DNA of 64,000 nucleotides, from positions 1-64,000 of the forward strand of contig JAFRRS010000008.1 in assembly GCA_017427985.1 (NCBI GenBank), in the 5' to 3' direction. The position numbers were made by a program, and so were the translations under genes. The notes beneath the pieces are model-generated. The model saw only the letters and a program-made list of their open reading frames with translations, had not been told where the DNA came from and did no database searches. Positions 7,249-15,797 of this stretch are shown here, piece after piece. Source of the stretch: Bacteroidales bacterium. Lineage in GTDB: Bacteria > Bacteroidota > Bacteroidia > Bacteroidales > F082. The stretch's first letter is position 1, and each line of letters begins with the position of its first letter.

Positions 7249-7414
7249 TTTATGCAAGCAAAATTTGTATTAATTAAACTTTCATTAAACTTTTCTTGCG
7301 CTTTTTTAAGGTTTTATACAAGCAAAATTAAAGCAAATTAAACTTTTTTGTACTTTTCATTTTTTATCAAACTGCCGTAATTTATTGTAAATCAAAAATT
7401 TGCGCTTTTTTAAA
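7249..7414. repeat. Direct repeats near the phage terminus, likely transposase-binding sites
   Basis: Two 34-bp imperfect repeats (7249-7282 and 7313-7346) are exactly 64 bp apart. They share TTTATRCAAGCAAAATT at one end and ATTAAACTTT at the other. A second motif, TTGCGCTTTTTTAA, occurs at 7296-7309 and 7400-7413. No gene covers them. Mu-like phages carry clustered A-protein binding sites at their ends, so these are the best candidates. The exact terminus is probably between 7346 and 7475. Apart from these repeats and the terminator at 7126, I see nothing in 6868-7474. Confidence 0.5.
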
Positions 7415-7474
7415 ATGGATTTTTCTTTTTTAGCCCCTTACAAGGATATTCCTACGGAATAGACGTTGATAGTA

Positions 7475-7547
7475 GTTGAAAGACATCATTTTTTCAATTG
7501 GCATCTTTCTGCGAAAGCTGAGATTGAAAAAATTGATGTCTTTCAAC
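7475..7547. terminator. Long hairpin at the 3' end of the sugar kinase gene
   Basis: GTTGAAAGACATCA at 7475-7488 pairs with TGATGTCTTTCAAC at 7534-7547. Inner arms (TTTTTTCAAT with ATTGAAAAAA) and a CTTTC-GAAAG tip extend it to one 73-nt hairpin. It ends one base before the kinase stop codon. It may act as terminator, although the T-run is inside the stem, so a small mobile inverted repeat is the alternative. Confidence 0.5.
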
Positions 7548-7548
7548 A

Positions 7549-8601
7549 TTAATAACCAAGAACCAAAGATTTCATTTCTGATTCTTTTTCTTCCGCCTTT
7601 TCAAACAATCGCCATTGCGCTTGGGTGCGGACGAGGTTGTGCTCAGGATATTTGATTTTGTAATAGGTGTCGCCGTTGATGTAATCCGCTAGGAAACGGA
7701 CGGTTTGCATGTATGGGAACAGCATCGCGGCATACGGAAGGTTTTCTTTTTCAATTGGAAGAAGGAAATCTTTCGTGCCTTCGAGATATCCTTTCGTGAA
7801 TGCCTTGAAAATCTCCATGTTGAAGTCGATATTGTCGAGATTCGGGTCGTCTTCAGTGCCAGTGTTGGCGGCAGTACGCAAGAAATCGCCGTAATCGGAG
7901 AAGACGAAGCTTGGCATTACAGTATCCAAATCAATGATACACAACACATTGCCTTCTTTGTCAAAAAGCATGTTGTTGACTTTTGTATCGCAATGGCAAA
8001 TTCGTTTCGGAAGCTTTCCTTCACGGAAGAGTCGCTCACCGAGAGTCATTTTTTCCTCGCGTTTGAAAATCTCATCAAGATAATATTTTACTTCTTTAAC
8101 ACGTCCCACCCTGTCTTCAGCGACAGCATCGCGAAGCTGCTTCAATCGAAATTCTATATTGTGGAAATCAGGAATAATCTCTCCAAGAGGCTTTTTCAAA
8201 TCAGAAAGAAGCGATTCAAACTCACCGAAAGATTTGCCTGCGATATATGAATATTCAGGCGTAACCAATTGATATGTAATCGAATCTGGCACAAAAACCA
8301 TAACACGCCAATATTTTTCGCCATCGAAATGATAAGAATTGCCATAATTGGTTTTCAAAAATTGAAGAGTATTTTTATTTTTTGAATGGATATGATCTGT
8401 CACCTTATTAATATTATCCATAAGCATGTCGACATCCTGAAAAATCGCGTTGTTGATACGCTGAAGCACGTATTTTGGCTTTTCAAAACCATCTACAAAT
8501 ACCTTGTAAGTATCGTTAATCAAGCCCTCACCCATCGGCTTCACATCTACAATCTTTTCATTGATTTCAAATTTCGAGACAATATCTTTCAGATTTTCCA
8601 T
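7549..8601 (-). CDS. N-acetylhexosamine 1-kinase-like phosphotransferase (APH fold)
   Basis: The 350-residue cytoplasmic protein has the aminoglycoside phosphotransferase/choline kinase fold: the catalytic loop HCDTKVNNMLF at about 203-213 and the metal-binding strand IIDLDTVMPSF about 15 residues later. The overall pattern (GLINDTYKV near residue 27, YVLQRIN at about 45) is that of NahK, which phosphorylates GlcNAc or GalNAc at C1 with ATP. It is divergent from a GH109-like alpha-N-acetylgalactosaminidase, so GalNAc released outside could be phosphorylated here. The substrate is inferred; other sugar or small-molecule kinases share the fold. Confidence 0.7.
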   Translation of the reverse strand: MENLKDIVSKFEINEKIVDVKPMGEGLINDTYKVFVDGFEKPKYVLQRINNAIFQDVDMLMDNINKVTDHIHSKNKNTLQFLKTNYGNSYHFDGEKYWRVMVFVPDSITYQLVTPEYSYIAGKSFGEFESLLSDLKKPLGEIIPDFHNIEFRLKQLRDAVAEDRVGRVKEVKYYLDEIFKREEKMTLGERLFREGKLPKRICHCDTKVNNMLFDKEGNVLCIIDLDTVMPSFVFSDYGDFLRTAANTGTEDDPNLDNIDFNMEIFKAFTKGYLEGTKDFLLPIEKENLPYAAMLFPYMQTVRFLADYINGDTYYKIKYPEHNLVRTQAQWRLFEKAEEKESEMKSLVLGY

Positions 8602-8656
8602 GGCAAAATTTTTTTGTAAAAGTAGAAAAAATTAGCGAACGTATGGATTTTTTTTG

Positions 8657-8664
8657 TATTTTTA
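8657..8664 (+). promoter_or_regulatory. Possible -7 promoter element
   Basis: TATTTTTA, one mismatch from TAnnTTTG, lies 19 bp before the GH109-like gene. Confidence 0.35.
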
Positions 8665-8683
8665 CACTTTCAATTTCATCATC

Positions 8684-10105
8684 ATGAAAAACAAGACTTT
8701 AACCATTACATTTTACGCGATAATGATGCTTTTCGTCATCGCAATGAGCGGTTGCAAATGTGACAGCAATAACGGGAAAAACTACAAGATTGAGGACAAC
8801 GTCATTGTCTTTGACGAACCACACCGTGTTGACGGTCAGACGAGTATGCTGCAGTTTGCCGCCGAGCCGATTCAGAATGTTAGAATCGGATTCATTGGAG
8901 TCGGAATGCGCGGCTACGATGCCGTTTACCGCATGACATTCATCGACGGCGTTGAGATTGTGGCTTTGTGCGACCTCGTTCCTGAAAAGGTGGAGCAGGT
9001 TCAGAAAGAGATTCTTGAAGCCAAAGGACTGCCGCGAGCCGCTGAATATGTTGGCGAGACTGCATACCAACAGCTCTGCGAGCGCGACGACATCGACCTC
9101 GTTTACATCTGCACCAACTGGCAGACCCACGTCCCGATGGCTGTTTATGCGATGCAGCACGGCAAACACGTTGCAGTGGAAGTCCCTGCTGCCACTTCGG
9201 TCGAGGACTGTTGGAAACTTGTCGACGTCTCAGAGCAGACCAGAAAACACTGCATGATGCTTGAAAACTGCTGCTACGACTTCTTCGAGATGACGGCTCT
9301 CAACATGGCAAAACAAGGCATGTTCGGCGAAGTGATTCACGCAGAGGGTGCTTATATACATAATTTGGAACCGTATTGGCATGAGTATCAAAACAACTGG
9401 CGTCTCGAATTCAATCAGAACCATAGCGGCGACGTGTATGCCACCCACGGACTCGGACCAATCTGCCAGATTTTGGACATCCATCGCGGGGACAGAATGG
9501 AATATCTCGTTTCGATGAGCACACCATCTTACAACGGAAAGAAAATCGCCAAGGAGATGATGGGCGTTGAAGATTTCGCCAACGGCGACATGACAACCAC
9601 CATGATTCAGACAAACGAAGGCAAAACCATCTTGATTGAACACAACGTCTATACATACAGACCATATAATAGGTTATTCCAACTCACTGGTACAGAAGGC
9701 TTTGCAAACAAATATCCTATCGAAGGCTTCACGCTCATGGATAAGAATCTTCCTGAAGGATTCCTTGCCGAAGGTCAGCATCTTAACGTTCACGGCTTCG
9801 TTCCTGCTGATGTACGCGAAAAGATTATGAAGGAATACCTCCACCCTATCGCAAAGGAAATAGAGGATAAGGCCAAGGAAGTAGGCGGTCACGGTGGCAT
9901 GGACTTCATCATGGATTACCGCTTGATTTACTGCCTGCAAAATGGTCTCCCACTTGACGAGGACGTTTATGACGCAGCGGAATGGTCATGCATCGGCGAG
10001 CTGACGGCAGCATCTATCGAGAACCACGGTATGCCTGTGAAGATGCCTGATTTCACAAGAGGTGACTGGAACAAAGTTAAAGGATACAAACATGCAATAA
10101 AATAA
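8684..10105 (+). CDS. GH109-like alpha-N-acetylgalactosaminidase, lipoprotein
   Basis: The 473-residue protein starts at the ATG of MKNKTLTITF. That start gives a proper lipoprotein signal with the lipobox MSGC (Cys at about 24); a longer frame adds ten unlikely residues. An NAD-binding Rossmann domain follows, with GFIGVGMRG at about 72 and then EVPAA at about 167. GH109 enzymes cleave terminal alpha-GalNAc by an NAD-dependent redox mechanism. His255 in YATHGLGP fits the catalytic His of that family. It is probably on the cell surface or periplasmic side of the outer membrane. GH109 homologues include other Gfo/Idh/MocA enzymes, so the substrate is likely but not proven. Confidence 0.8.
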   Translation: MKNKTLTITFYAIMMLFVIAMSGCKCDSNNGKNYKIEDNVIVFDEPHRVDGQTSMLQFAAEPIQNVRIGFIGVGMRGYDAVYRMTFIDGVEIVALCDLVPEKVEQVQKEILEAKGLPRAAEYVGETAYQQLCERDDIDLVYICTNWQTHVPMAVYAMQHGKHVAVEVPAATSVEDCWKLVDVSEQTRKHCMMLENCCYDFFEMTALNMAKQGMFGEVIHAEGAYIHNLEPYWHEYQNNWRLEFNQNHSGDVYATHGLGPICQILDIHRGDRMEYLVSMSTPSYNGKKIAKEMMGVEDFANGDMTTTMIQTNEGKTILIEHNVYTYRPYNRLFQLTGTEGFANKYPIEGFTLMDKNLPEGFLAEGQHLNVHGFVPADVREKIMKEYLHPIAKEIEDKAKEVGGHGGMDFIMDYRLIYCLQNGLPLDEDVYDAAEWSCIGELTAASIENHGMPVKMPDFTRGDWNKVKGYKHAIK

Positions 10106-10160
10106 TTACATCCACTCAATAAGAATAAAACAAATATTTCTAAACTAAAAATAAAATATC

Positions 10161-10706
10161 ATGAAAAAGAAATTCGTATGTCCAATTTGCGGCTTCGTTT
10201 ATGAAGGAGAAGAAGCTCCTGAAAGATGCCCACAGTGCAAACAGGTTGTTGAATGGAAAGTCCTCGATGAGAGCGCTGCCCTTAATTTCGTGACCGAGCA
10301 CGTCGTCGGTATCGCCAAAGGCACCGGTGATGAGATGATCAAAGATTTGAATGCCCAGTTTATGGGAGAGGCAACAGAGGTCGGTATGTATCTGGCAATG
10401 AGCCGTCAGGCCGACCGTGAAGGATACCCAGAGATTGCTGAGGCTTTCAAACGTTATGCCTTTGAAGAGGCAGATCATTGTGCCCGTTTCGCTGAATTAC
10501 TTGGCGAGGTGGTTTGGGACACCAAGACCAACCTCTACAAACGTATGGTGGCTGAATGTGGCGCCTGCGAGGAGAAGATGCGCATAGCCCGCGTGGCAAA
10601 GGAACGCAACCTCGACGCTATCCACGACACAGTGCACGAGATGGCAAAGGACGAGGCGCGTCACGGCAAAGGATTTGAAGGACTATATAATAGGTACTTC
10701 AAATAG
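10161..10706 (+). CDS. Reverse rubrerythrin (NADH peroxidase-type)
   Basis: The 181-residue protein has an N-terminal rubredoxin-like iron site (Cys7, Cys10, Cys23, Cys26) and a C-terminal four-helix rubrerythrin domain with the paired EExxH-type motifs (EEADHCARF at about 95-103, DEARHGKGF near 165). The order, rubredoxin first, defines reverse rubrerythrin. This protein reduces hydrogen peroxide or oxygen in anaerobes, taking electrons from NADH via partner reductases. It acts in the cytoplasm. It lies 55 bp after the GH109-like gene on the same strand but is probably independent. It points to an anaerobic organism. Confidence 0.88.
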   Translation: MKKKFVCPICGFVYEGEEAPERCPQCKQVVEWKVLDESAALNFVTEHVVGIAKGTGDEMIKDLNAQFMGEATEVGMYLAMSRQADREGYPEIAEAFKRYAFEEADHCARFAELLGEVVWDTKTNLYKRMVAECGACEEKMRIARVAKERNLDAIHDTVHEMAKDEARHGKGFEGLYNRYFK

Positions 10707-10841
10707 AATGTGCCGCGTTGCGGAATGTGTGGCCTAACGGCCAATGTGCAGGCTTTGCCTGAATGTGACTCCGTTGTCGCATTTTGGCGAAGCCTACACA
10801 TTTTAACACATTCCATGAAATAGCACATTCGCCGAAAGGCG
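10707..10841. repeat. Array of AATGTG boxes separated by hairpins
   Basis: AATGTG stands at 10707, 10724, 10743 and 10762. The gaps hold small hairpins of different sequence (CCGC-GTT-GCGG, TGGCC-TAAC-GGCCA, CAGGC-TTT-GCCTG). The complement CACATT stands at 10797, 10807 and 10824, the last followed by CGCC-GAAA-GGCG (10830-10841). The array starts directly after the rubrerythrin stop and ends 19 bp before the next ATG. Confidence 0.7.
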
Positions 10842-10860
10842 CAAATTTAAAATTTAAATC

Positions 10861-11535
10861 ATGAAAAGACTATCCATCATCATCATTTTAATGACCATGT
10901 CATTCTTTGGTTTCTCACAAGACTGGTTCGGTTTCAACAGATACAAGGCCGACAACGAACAGATTATCAGCAGCAAAAATTACCCAAAAGTCGTATTCAT
11001 GGGCAACTCCATCACCGACAACTGGGCATATTTCCATCCCAACTTCTTCAGCGACAACAATTTCTGCGGAAGAGGCATTGGAGGTCAGACATCAGCACAG
11101 ATGCTTGTGAGATTCTATGACGATGTCGTTGCGCTTCATCCGAAGGCGGTCGTTATCATGGCTGGCACCAACGATGTGGCTCACAACACTTATTGGGTTG
11201 AGCCGAATCAGGTTGTGGAGAACATCAAAGCCATGTGCGACATCTCAAAAGCCAACAATATCGTCCCGATTATCAGCTCGATTCCGCCTTGCGCCGAGTT
11301 CGTGTGGAACAAAGACATCAAAAACGCGGCTGAGACCATCGTCAGCATTAACAATGTTTTAAAAGAATACGCGAACGCCAACAAACTCATTTACGTTGAC
11401 TACCACTCTATTCTCGCTGACGAGAAATCAGGATTCCAAAAATCCCTCAGCGACGACGGCTGCCATCCGAATCCTGACACGTATTTCATGATGGAAGAGA
11501 TGGTGATGAAAACAATAAAAAAAGTTGTGAAATGA
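10861..11535 (+). CDS. Exported SGNH/GDSL hydrolase
   Basis: The 224-residue protein has a signal peptide (residues 1-19, ending FGFSQ) and the four SGNH blocks: GNSIT with the nucleophile Ser50, GIGG (oxyanion Gly), GTND (Asn) and DGCHPN (Asp and His) near the C-terminus. Such enzymes remove acetyl or other acyl groups from glycans or lipids. Bacteroidota relatives often act on plant or host polysaccharides as acetylesterases. It sits alone between the hairpin array and the convergent dikinase-like gene. The exact substrate cannot be read from the sequence. Confidence 0.85.
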   Translation: MKRLSIIIILMTMSFFGFSQDWFGFNRYKADNEQIISSKNYPKVVFMGNSITDNWAYFHPNFFSDNNFCGRGIGGQTSAQMLVRFYDDVVALHPKAVVIMAGTNDVAHNTYWVEPNQVVENIKAMCDISKANNIVPIISSIPPCAEFVWNKDIKNAAETIVSINNVLKEYANANKLIYVDYHSILADEKSGFQKSLSDDGCHPNPDTYFMMEEMVMKTIKKVVK

Positions 11536-11541
11536 TAATTA

Positions 11542-11573
11542 GCCAATTTAACTGAACAACTGATTAACTAATA
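11542..11573. repeat. Octamer repeats with AACT every 8 bp
   Basis: AACT occurs at 11550, 11558 and 11566 within related 8-mers (AACTGAAC, AACTGATT, AACTAATA). They lie between convergent genes, directly at the stop of the dikinase-like gene. The same octamer type is found at 52616-52679. Confidence 0.5.
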
Positions 11574-14500
11574 ATTATACCCATTTCCAATTATCATTTT
11601 TTCGGTGGCGTAATGACCCAAATAAACCAAGCCGAGGTTGCCGTCGATGGCTATCTTGTCGCCTGCTTGAAGTTTGTGTCCGTTCAGTTCGGCGCAATGC
11701 TTCTCGTCGTCGACCATCAGCTCGACGCAGCTCACCACGCAAACCTTTCCCAGACGCACAGCGGTAACAGCTGCATGTGACGTTGCGCCTCCACGCGCTG
11801 TGAGCAAGCCATCGGTATCGAAAATCAATCCGATGTCATCAGGTACGGTGTCAGGACGCACAAGGAGCACATTCTCATCGGGATATTTCGCGCGTAACGT
11901 CTTGATATCGTTTTCGTTAAACGCCACCAGTCCGTTCATCGCGCCACCGCCGATACCCATACCTCTTCCTATCTGGTTCATCTCCTGAGGCGACTGCACA
12001 AAGGCATTCACGGTGTTTTCGAGTTTCAAATCCTGGTCACGAATCTGCAAGATATGGAAATCCTCAGGCTTGTCTGACTCGAACGTGAACTCCATCTCCT
12101 GAGGAGCGTAGCCGAGGTCTTCGGTCAAGGTCTTTGCTATCGAATAAATCTTTTTGTAAATCTCTGGAAGTGCTGTCTGCATTGAAGGACCGTCGAGATT
12201 TGCCGCTTTACGCTGCGTCTCTCCTATCGGCAACGGCTTCACGAGTCCGCCCACGATGTCCTCACCCTGGCTGCGCATTGTGAAATCGCCATACAGATGC
12301 ACGCCAGGACGCTCGCGATGCGGGTTCTGGGTGAACACCACGCCCGTGCCCGACACCTCGCTGATGTTTCCGTAAATCATCTGTTGCACGATGACTGCCG
12401 TTCCCCAGTTTTCAGAAATGCTGAGATGACGGCGATATGCCAAAGCGCGCTCGGAATTCCACGAATCGAACACCATGTTCACGCAATCGACAATCTGCTT
12501 AAACGGGTCTTGTTCGAGCACAACGCCATGATTTTCAAGGATTTTCTTATATGAATACGCCATCTCGCGCATTTGCTTGGCATCGAAATCAACTTTCTGC
12601 TTGACATCATAAATCGTCTTAAACGTGTTGATTTCTTCATCGAAAACGTCACGATGGATGCCTTTTGCCATGCCCCAACTCTGCAGGAAACGACGGTACG
12701 AATCCCAGATAGCCCATGCTTTTTCTGGATTTTGCGCGATTTTCTCGACAAGTTCATCGTTCAGACCGACATTCAAAAACGTGTCCATCGCACCAGGCAT
12801 AGAGATGGCGGTACCCGAACGCACCGAGACGAGCAACGGAGCTTCCGCGTTGTTGAACTTGCGCCCGCTGATATTCTCAAGCTCGGCAATATATTGTTTC
12901 AGCATCCCATGAATCTCAGTACGAAGCTCAGGGATGGTGTTTATGGTCTCGTTTCTACGGAAAGCCTCAGTGGTTATGACGAATCCAGGAGGCACCGGCA
13001 TCCCCTTCAAATACAGAGTCTTCAAGTTGTTCGCCTTGTTGCCGATAAATACCTGGTTGTCCATCTTCGGCGTCGACTCCCAGAACGGACTTATCAACAG
13101 CTCGGAATTGTACGTCATGATATCGCTGATGAGCTTCGGGTCAAGCGTTGACTCCATGGTTCTCAATGAGTTAAGAATCCTTCCGATGAAATTGTCAAGC
13201 GGTTGCATCAGGAATGCGTCCGACAGCAAGTCACGATGGAACTCCTCCGATTTCTTGCTTATCAGAGCCGCCATCTCACGCTCGCCGAGCTTGTTTTCAG
13301 CATCGAAAAGCTGTGGAATCACTATCTTCAGCGGATATTCGTACGATTTTATGAAGAATTTGATGATGATGCGGCGCACATCTTCGGCGATGAACTGGAA
13401 AATGTTGATATACTGACCGAACGAGAAGCTTCGTGATGTCAAACTGTAACGCAACATGTCGAGTTTCGAGTTGAAACTCTGGTTGGTGATGCCGTCAAGC
13501 GCAAGACCGTCGCGGAAATAGCTTAAAATCCTGTAAATCTGATTCAGCGTGCGTTCGGAAATGTATTCGAGATTGATGCTCTGCACAACCTTTTCCATAA
13601 GTTGCGTTGCAACGCGTTCAAGCCTGAAAGTCAAGCCCATAGCCTCGAACTTGTTCTCGCGGTAAGTGCCGTACATCGACGGGATTCCGATGGCTATATG
13701 GCGTTTGTGATAGATATTCTCCCATCCTTCGCTCTGTTCAGGATTGAAAATGATGCTCTTAAGCTTATCCATGAAGGCGTAAATCAAGGTTATCGACTTG
13801 TCCAAATCCTTTGATTTATAAGCCTTTTCGAACTCATCAATCTCATTGTCAGAAATAAACGGATAATTGCGCAGATAAGCGAAAATGTTGACAGACTCGA
13901 AGCTGTATTTCTCACGCAGATAAGCATACAAATCGCGGGTATCCATTAGGCGAAGATGCTCGCGATCATAGATTTCCCCATCAAGGTTGATGCGGTCGGC
14001 AGCCTTTTTGATAAGGTTTTCAAAGTCGTCACGCGAAAGCATCAGAACGTCCTCGGGATTGAGGCTTGAAATCTCGCACATCGTCTGCACAAGGTTGTGA
14101 ATATGAACGAAATACTCGCTCTCCATGTCGATTGCCTCGAACACGTTTTTCGGCAAAATAGGCTTCAAATCCGTCAAATTGCCGTCGCTCCAGAACTTGA
14201 ACACGTCGAAAGTGAGCGCGATGAGGGTGTTGTTGCTCTCGGTGTGCACCTGTTTCCTCAAAAAATGCACAAGCTTATCCTGCCGCAGCCCGATTTCGTC
14301 CATGTTGGTAGTGACGTTACGAATCTCGCCTTCCGCCCCTATCTCGTTGAAATACACAGGGAAAATGCGCGACAGCTGCTTCACCTTTTTATAATAAGGA
14401 GTGATGTTCGAGTTCAGAATCTTCGTGATTTCCCTTTGGAAAAGGTCTGTGTCGCTCAGGAAAATACCGCCAAGTTTGAGGTTGACAATCAATGACGAAA

Positions 14501-15710
14501 GCAGTTTCTCCAACGGCGTTTTAGAGTATTCGATAAGTTCAAGCCATACTCTAATATTCTTGATATGGTCTTTATTTACTGACAGTTGCCAGTCCTCGTT
14601 CACAAAAACATTGCCCGGTGTCACAAAACCGAACTCAATGAGTCGTTTTTCGAAATGATTCACGATTTCCTTCATCTCCGTAGTATCCACATCGATGATT
14701 TTCTTGCCCAAAGTCAGTTGGAAATCAAGCACCGCCGAAGTATAATTCTTGCGCAACTCTCTTGCAAGGTCAAAAATAGTGTCGATGAAAGGAATCAGTT
14801 CGTTTTGCGGCATTTCGTCGATGGCGTCGCGCATCATACGGTCCATGTTCCAAATCAGGCGTTCGCGCTGGCTCTCCATGCCTGGAATGTGAAGCAGGAA
14901 AAACACGTAATGGAACTTCGTGACAAAATGCGGAAACAGCTTCTCAGATTCAGTGAAACGCTTCGCAACCTGTTCAAAATGAGGCAATTCCGCTAAAACA
15001 TCCCAAGACTGGGCATTGTCCAGATTCTTTTTCAACTCACAAAAATAAGGCTCGCCCACCTCATTGACAATCACGTCTTTTTCCTCGTCGGAAAGGATAT
15101 TCGCATTGTCAGCGACCCATTTTTCAACCTCAGAAGTCGCCTGCCAATAACGATAATTCTCCAGAAGCATCATTCTCAACAGGTTACAAGCCGACTCACT
15201 GAATTGTGCGTCTTTCGCAACGCTGTCGAGATAACGCTCAGCATGTTTTGTGGCAAGGATGTAGCAATCCTTATTAGTTTCAAATCTATCTGCCAAGATA
15301 TTGAAAACCAATTCGATAAGCACAGAATGTTTTGGCGACTTTGTTATCACCGTGTTGGCAAACTCCATCAAAGTGATGACGACGTTCAGACGAAGCTTCA
15401 ATGCGACCTCGGGTTTCAAGAGGCTGCGCATCATTTCAAGAGGCAGTTTCAGAGTGTCGGCAGGGACGTCGTCGCGGGTGTAGAACCAGAAATCGTCCAT
15501 CAGAATCTTTCTCAGCTCCTCAGTCACGAAAGTGTGGTTCGACAGCGGATGATGGTACTCGGTGATGCACTCCGACGCACGTTTGTTGATACCGAAATAA
15601 TTGGCGCTCAACGCTATAAACGCCTTATACTCTTCTGGAATGAAAATATCCTTATAACGCGTCTGGGCTAAGTTAGCCTCCAATGCCTGTGATTTGAAAG
15701 TCTCGCTCAT
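11568..15710 (-). CDS. Large PEP-synthase/dikinase-like phosphotransferase without PEP barrel
   Basis: The 1,380-residue protein starts at MSETFKSQAL; the open frame continues upstream through the promoter. About 880 mostly helical residues of unknown nature come first. A PEP/pyruvate-dikinase ATP-binding domain follows, from about 887 (FIGNKANNL, then SVRSGTAISMPG and GTGVVFTQNP). A phosphohistidine swivelling domain comes last, with GGATSHAAV (His about 1311). Only about 70 residues follow, so the PEP-binding TIM barrel of PpsA and PPDK is absent. The ATP-to-His half reaction should therefore be possible, but the final acceptor is unknown. Glucan water dikinase and rifampin phosphotransferase show that such modules can serve other acceptors. 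Confidence 0.75.
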   Translation of the reverse strand: MSETFKSQALEANLAQTRYKDIFIPEEYKAFIALSANYFGINKRASECITEYHHPLSNHTFVTEELRKILMDDFWFYTRDDVPADTLKLPLEMMRSLLKPEVALKLRLNVVITLMEFANTVITKSPKHSVLIELVFNILADRFETNKDCYILATKHAERYLDSVAKDAQFSESACNLLRMMLLENYRYWQATSEVEKWVADNANILSDEEKDVIVNEVGEPYFCELKKNLDNAQSWDVLAELPHFEQVAKRFTESEKLFPHFVTKFHYVFFLLHIPGMESQRERLIWNMDRMMRDAIDEMPQNELIPFIDTIFDLARELRKNYTSAVLDFQLTLGKKIIDVDTTEMKEIVNHFEKRLIEFGFVTPGNVFVNEDWQLSVNKDHIKNIRVWLELIEYSKTPLEKLLSSLIVNLKLGGIFLSDTDLFQREITKILNSNITPYYKKVKQLSRIFPVYFNEIGAEGEIRNVTTNMDEIGLRQDKLVHFLRKQVHTESNNTLIALTFDVFKFWSDGNLTDLKPILPKNVFEAIDMESEYFVHIHNLVQTMCEISSLNPEDVLMLSRDDFENLIKKAADRINLDGEIYDREHLRLMDTRDLYAYLREKYSFESVNIFAYLRNYPFISDNEIDEFEKAYKSKDLDKSITLIYAFMDKLKSIIFNPEQSEGWENIYHKRHIAIGIPSMYGTYRENKFEAMGLTFRLERVATQLMEKVVQSINLEYISERTLNQIYRILSYFRDGLALDGITNQSFNSKLDMLRYSLTSRSFSFGQYINIFQFIAEDVRRIIIKFFIKSYEYPLKIVIPQLFDAENKLGEREMAALISKKSEEFHRDLLSDAFLMQPLDNFIGRILNSLRTMESTLDPKLISDIMTYNSELLISPFWESTPKMDNQVFIGNKANNLKTLYLKGMPVPPGFVITTEAFRRNETINTIPELRTEIHGMLKQYIAELENISGRKFNNAEAPLLVSVRSGTAISMPGAMDTFLNVGLNDELVEKIAQNPEKAWAIWDSYRRFLQSWGMAKGIHRDVFDEEINTFKTIYDVKQKVDFDAKQMREMAYSYKKILENHGVVLEQDPFKQIVDCVNMVFDSWNSERALAYRRHLSISENWGTAVIVQQMIYGNISEVSGTGVVFTQNPHRERPGVHLYGDFTMRSQGEDIVGGLVKPLPIGETQRKAANLDGPSMQTALPEIYKKIYSIAKTLTEDLGYAPQEMEFTFESDKPEDFHILQIRDQDLKLENTVNAFVQSPQEMNQIGRGMGIGGGAMNGLVAFNENDIKTLRAKYPDENVLLVRPDTVPDDIGLIFDTDGLLTARGGATSHAAVTAVRLGKVCVVSCVELMVDDEKHCAELNGHKLQAGDKIAIDGNLGLVYLGHYATEKMIIGNGYNY

Positions 15711-15729
15711 AATATTTAAATATTCAATG

Positions 15730-15737
15730 CAAAAATA
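15730..15737 (-). promoter_or_regulatory. -7 promoter element of the dikinase-like gene
   Basis: TATTTTTG on the minus strand, followed by C, 19 bp before the ATG at 15710. This matches TAnnTTTG. Confidence 0.6.
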
Positions 15738-15769
15738 ACAAATTTTCATTAAAAATTTTAAAAATTTAA

Positions 15770-15777
15770 TATCTTTG
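15770..15777 (+). promoter_or_regulatory. -7 promoter element of the TPR/MORN gene
   Basis: TATCTTTG, followed by C, lies 20 bp before the ATG at 15798. Confidence 0.65.
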
Positions 15778-15797
15778 CACAAAGAAAAACTCGCATC

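Larger units (their letters stand above)
1..7470. mobile_element. Mu-like transposable prophage, early end (partial)
   Basis: The block holds the early-region gene order of a Mu-like phage: a repressor facing a Ner-like regulator, then a MuA-like transposase, a MuB-like ATPase and a GemA-like protein, all packed with 4-bp overlaps. The GC content of the genes at 1360-5360 is visibly higher than that of the host genes to the right. The right limit is not fixed: the last phage gene ends at 6867, the repeats likely to bind transposase run to 7414, and a host gene with its own hairpin begins at 7475. The other phage end and any target duplication lie outside the window. Structural genes are not seen, so it cannot be said whether the phage is complete. 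Confidence 0.85.
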
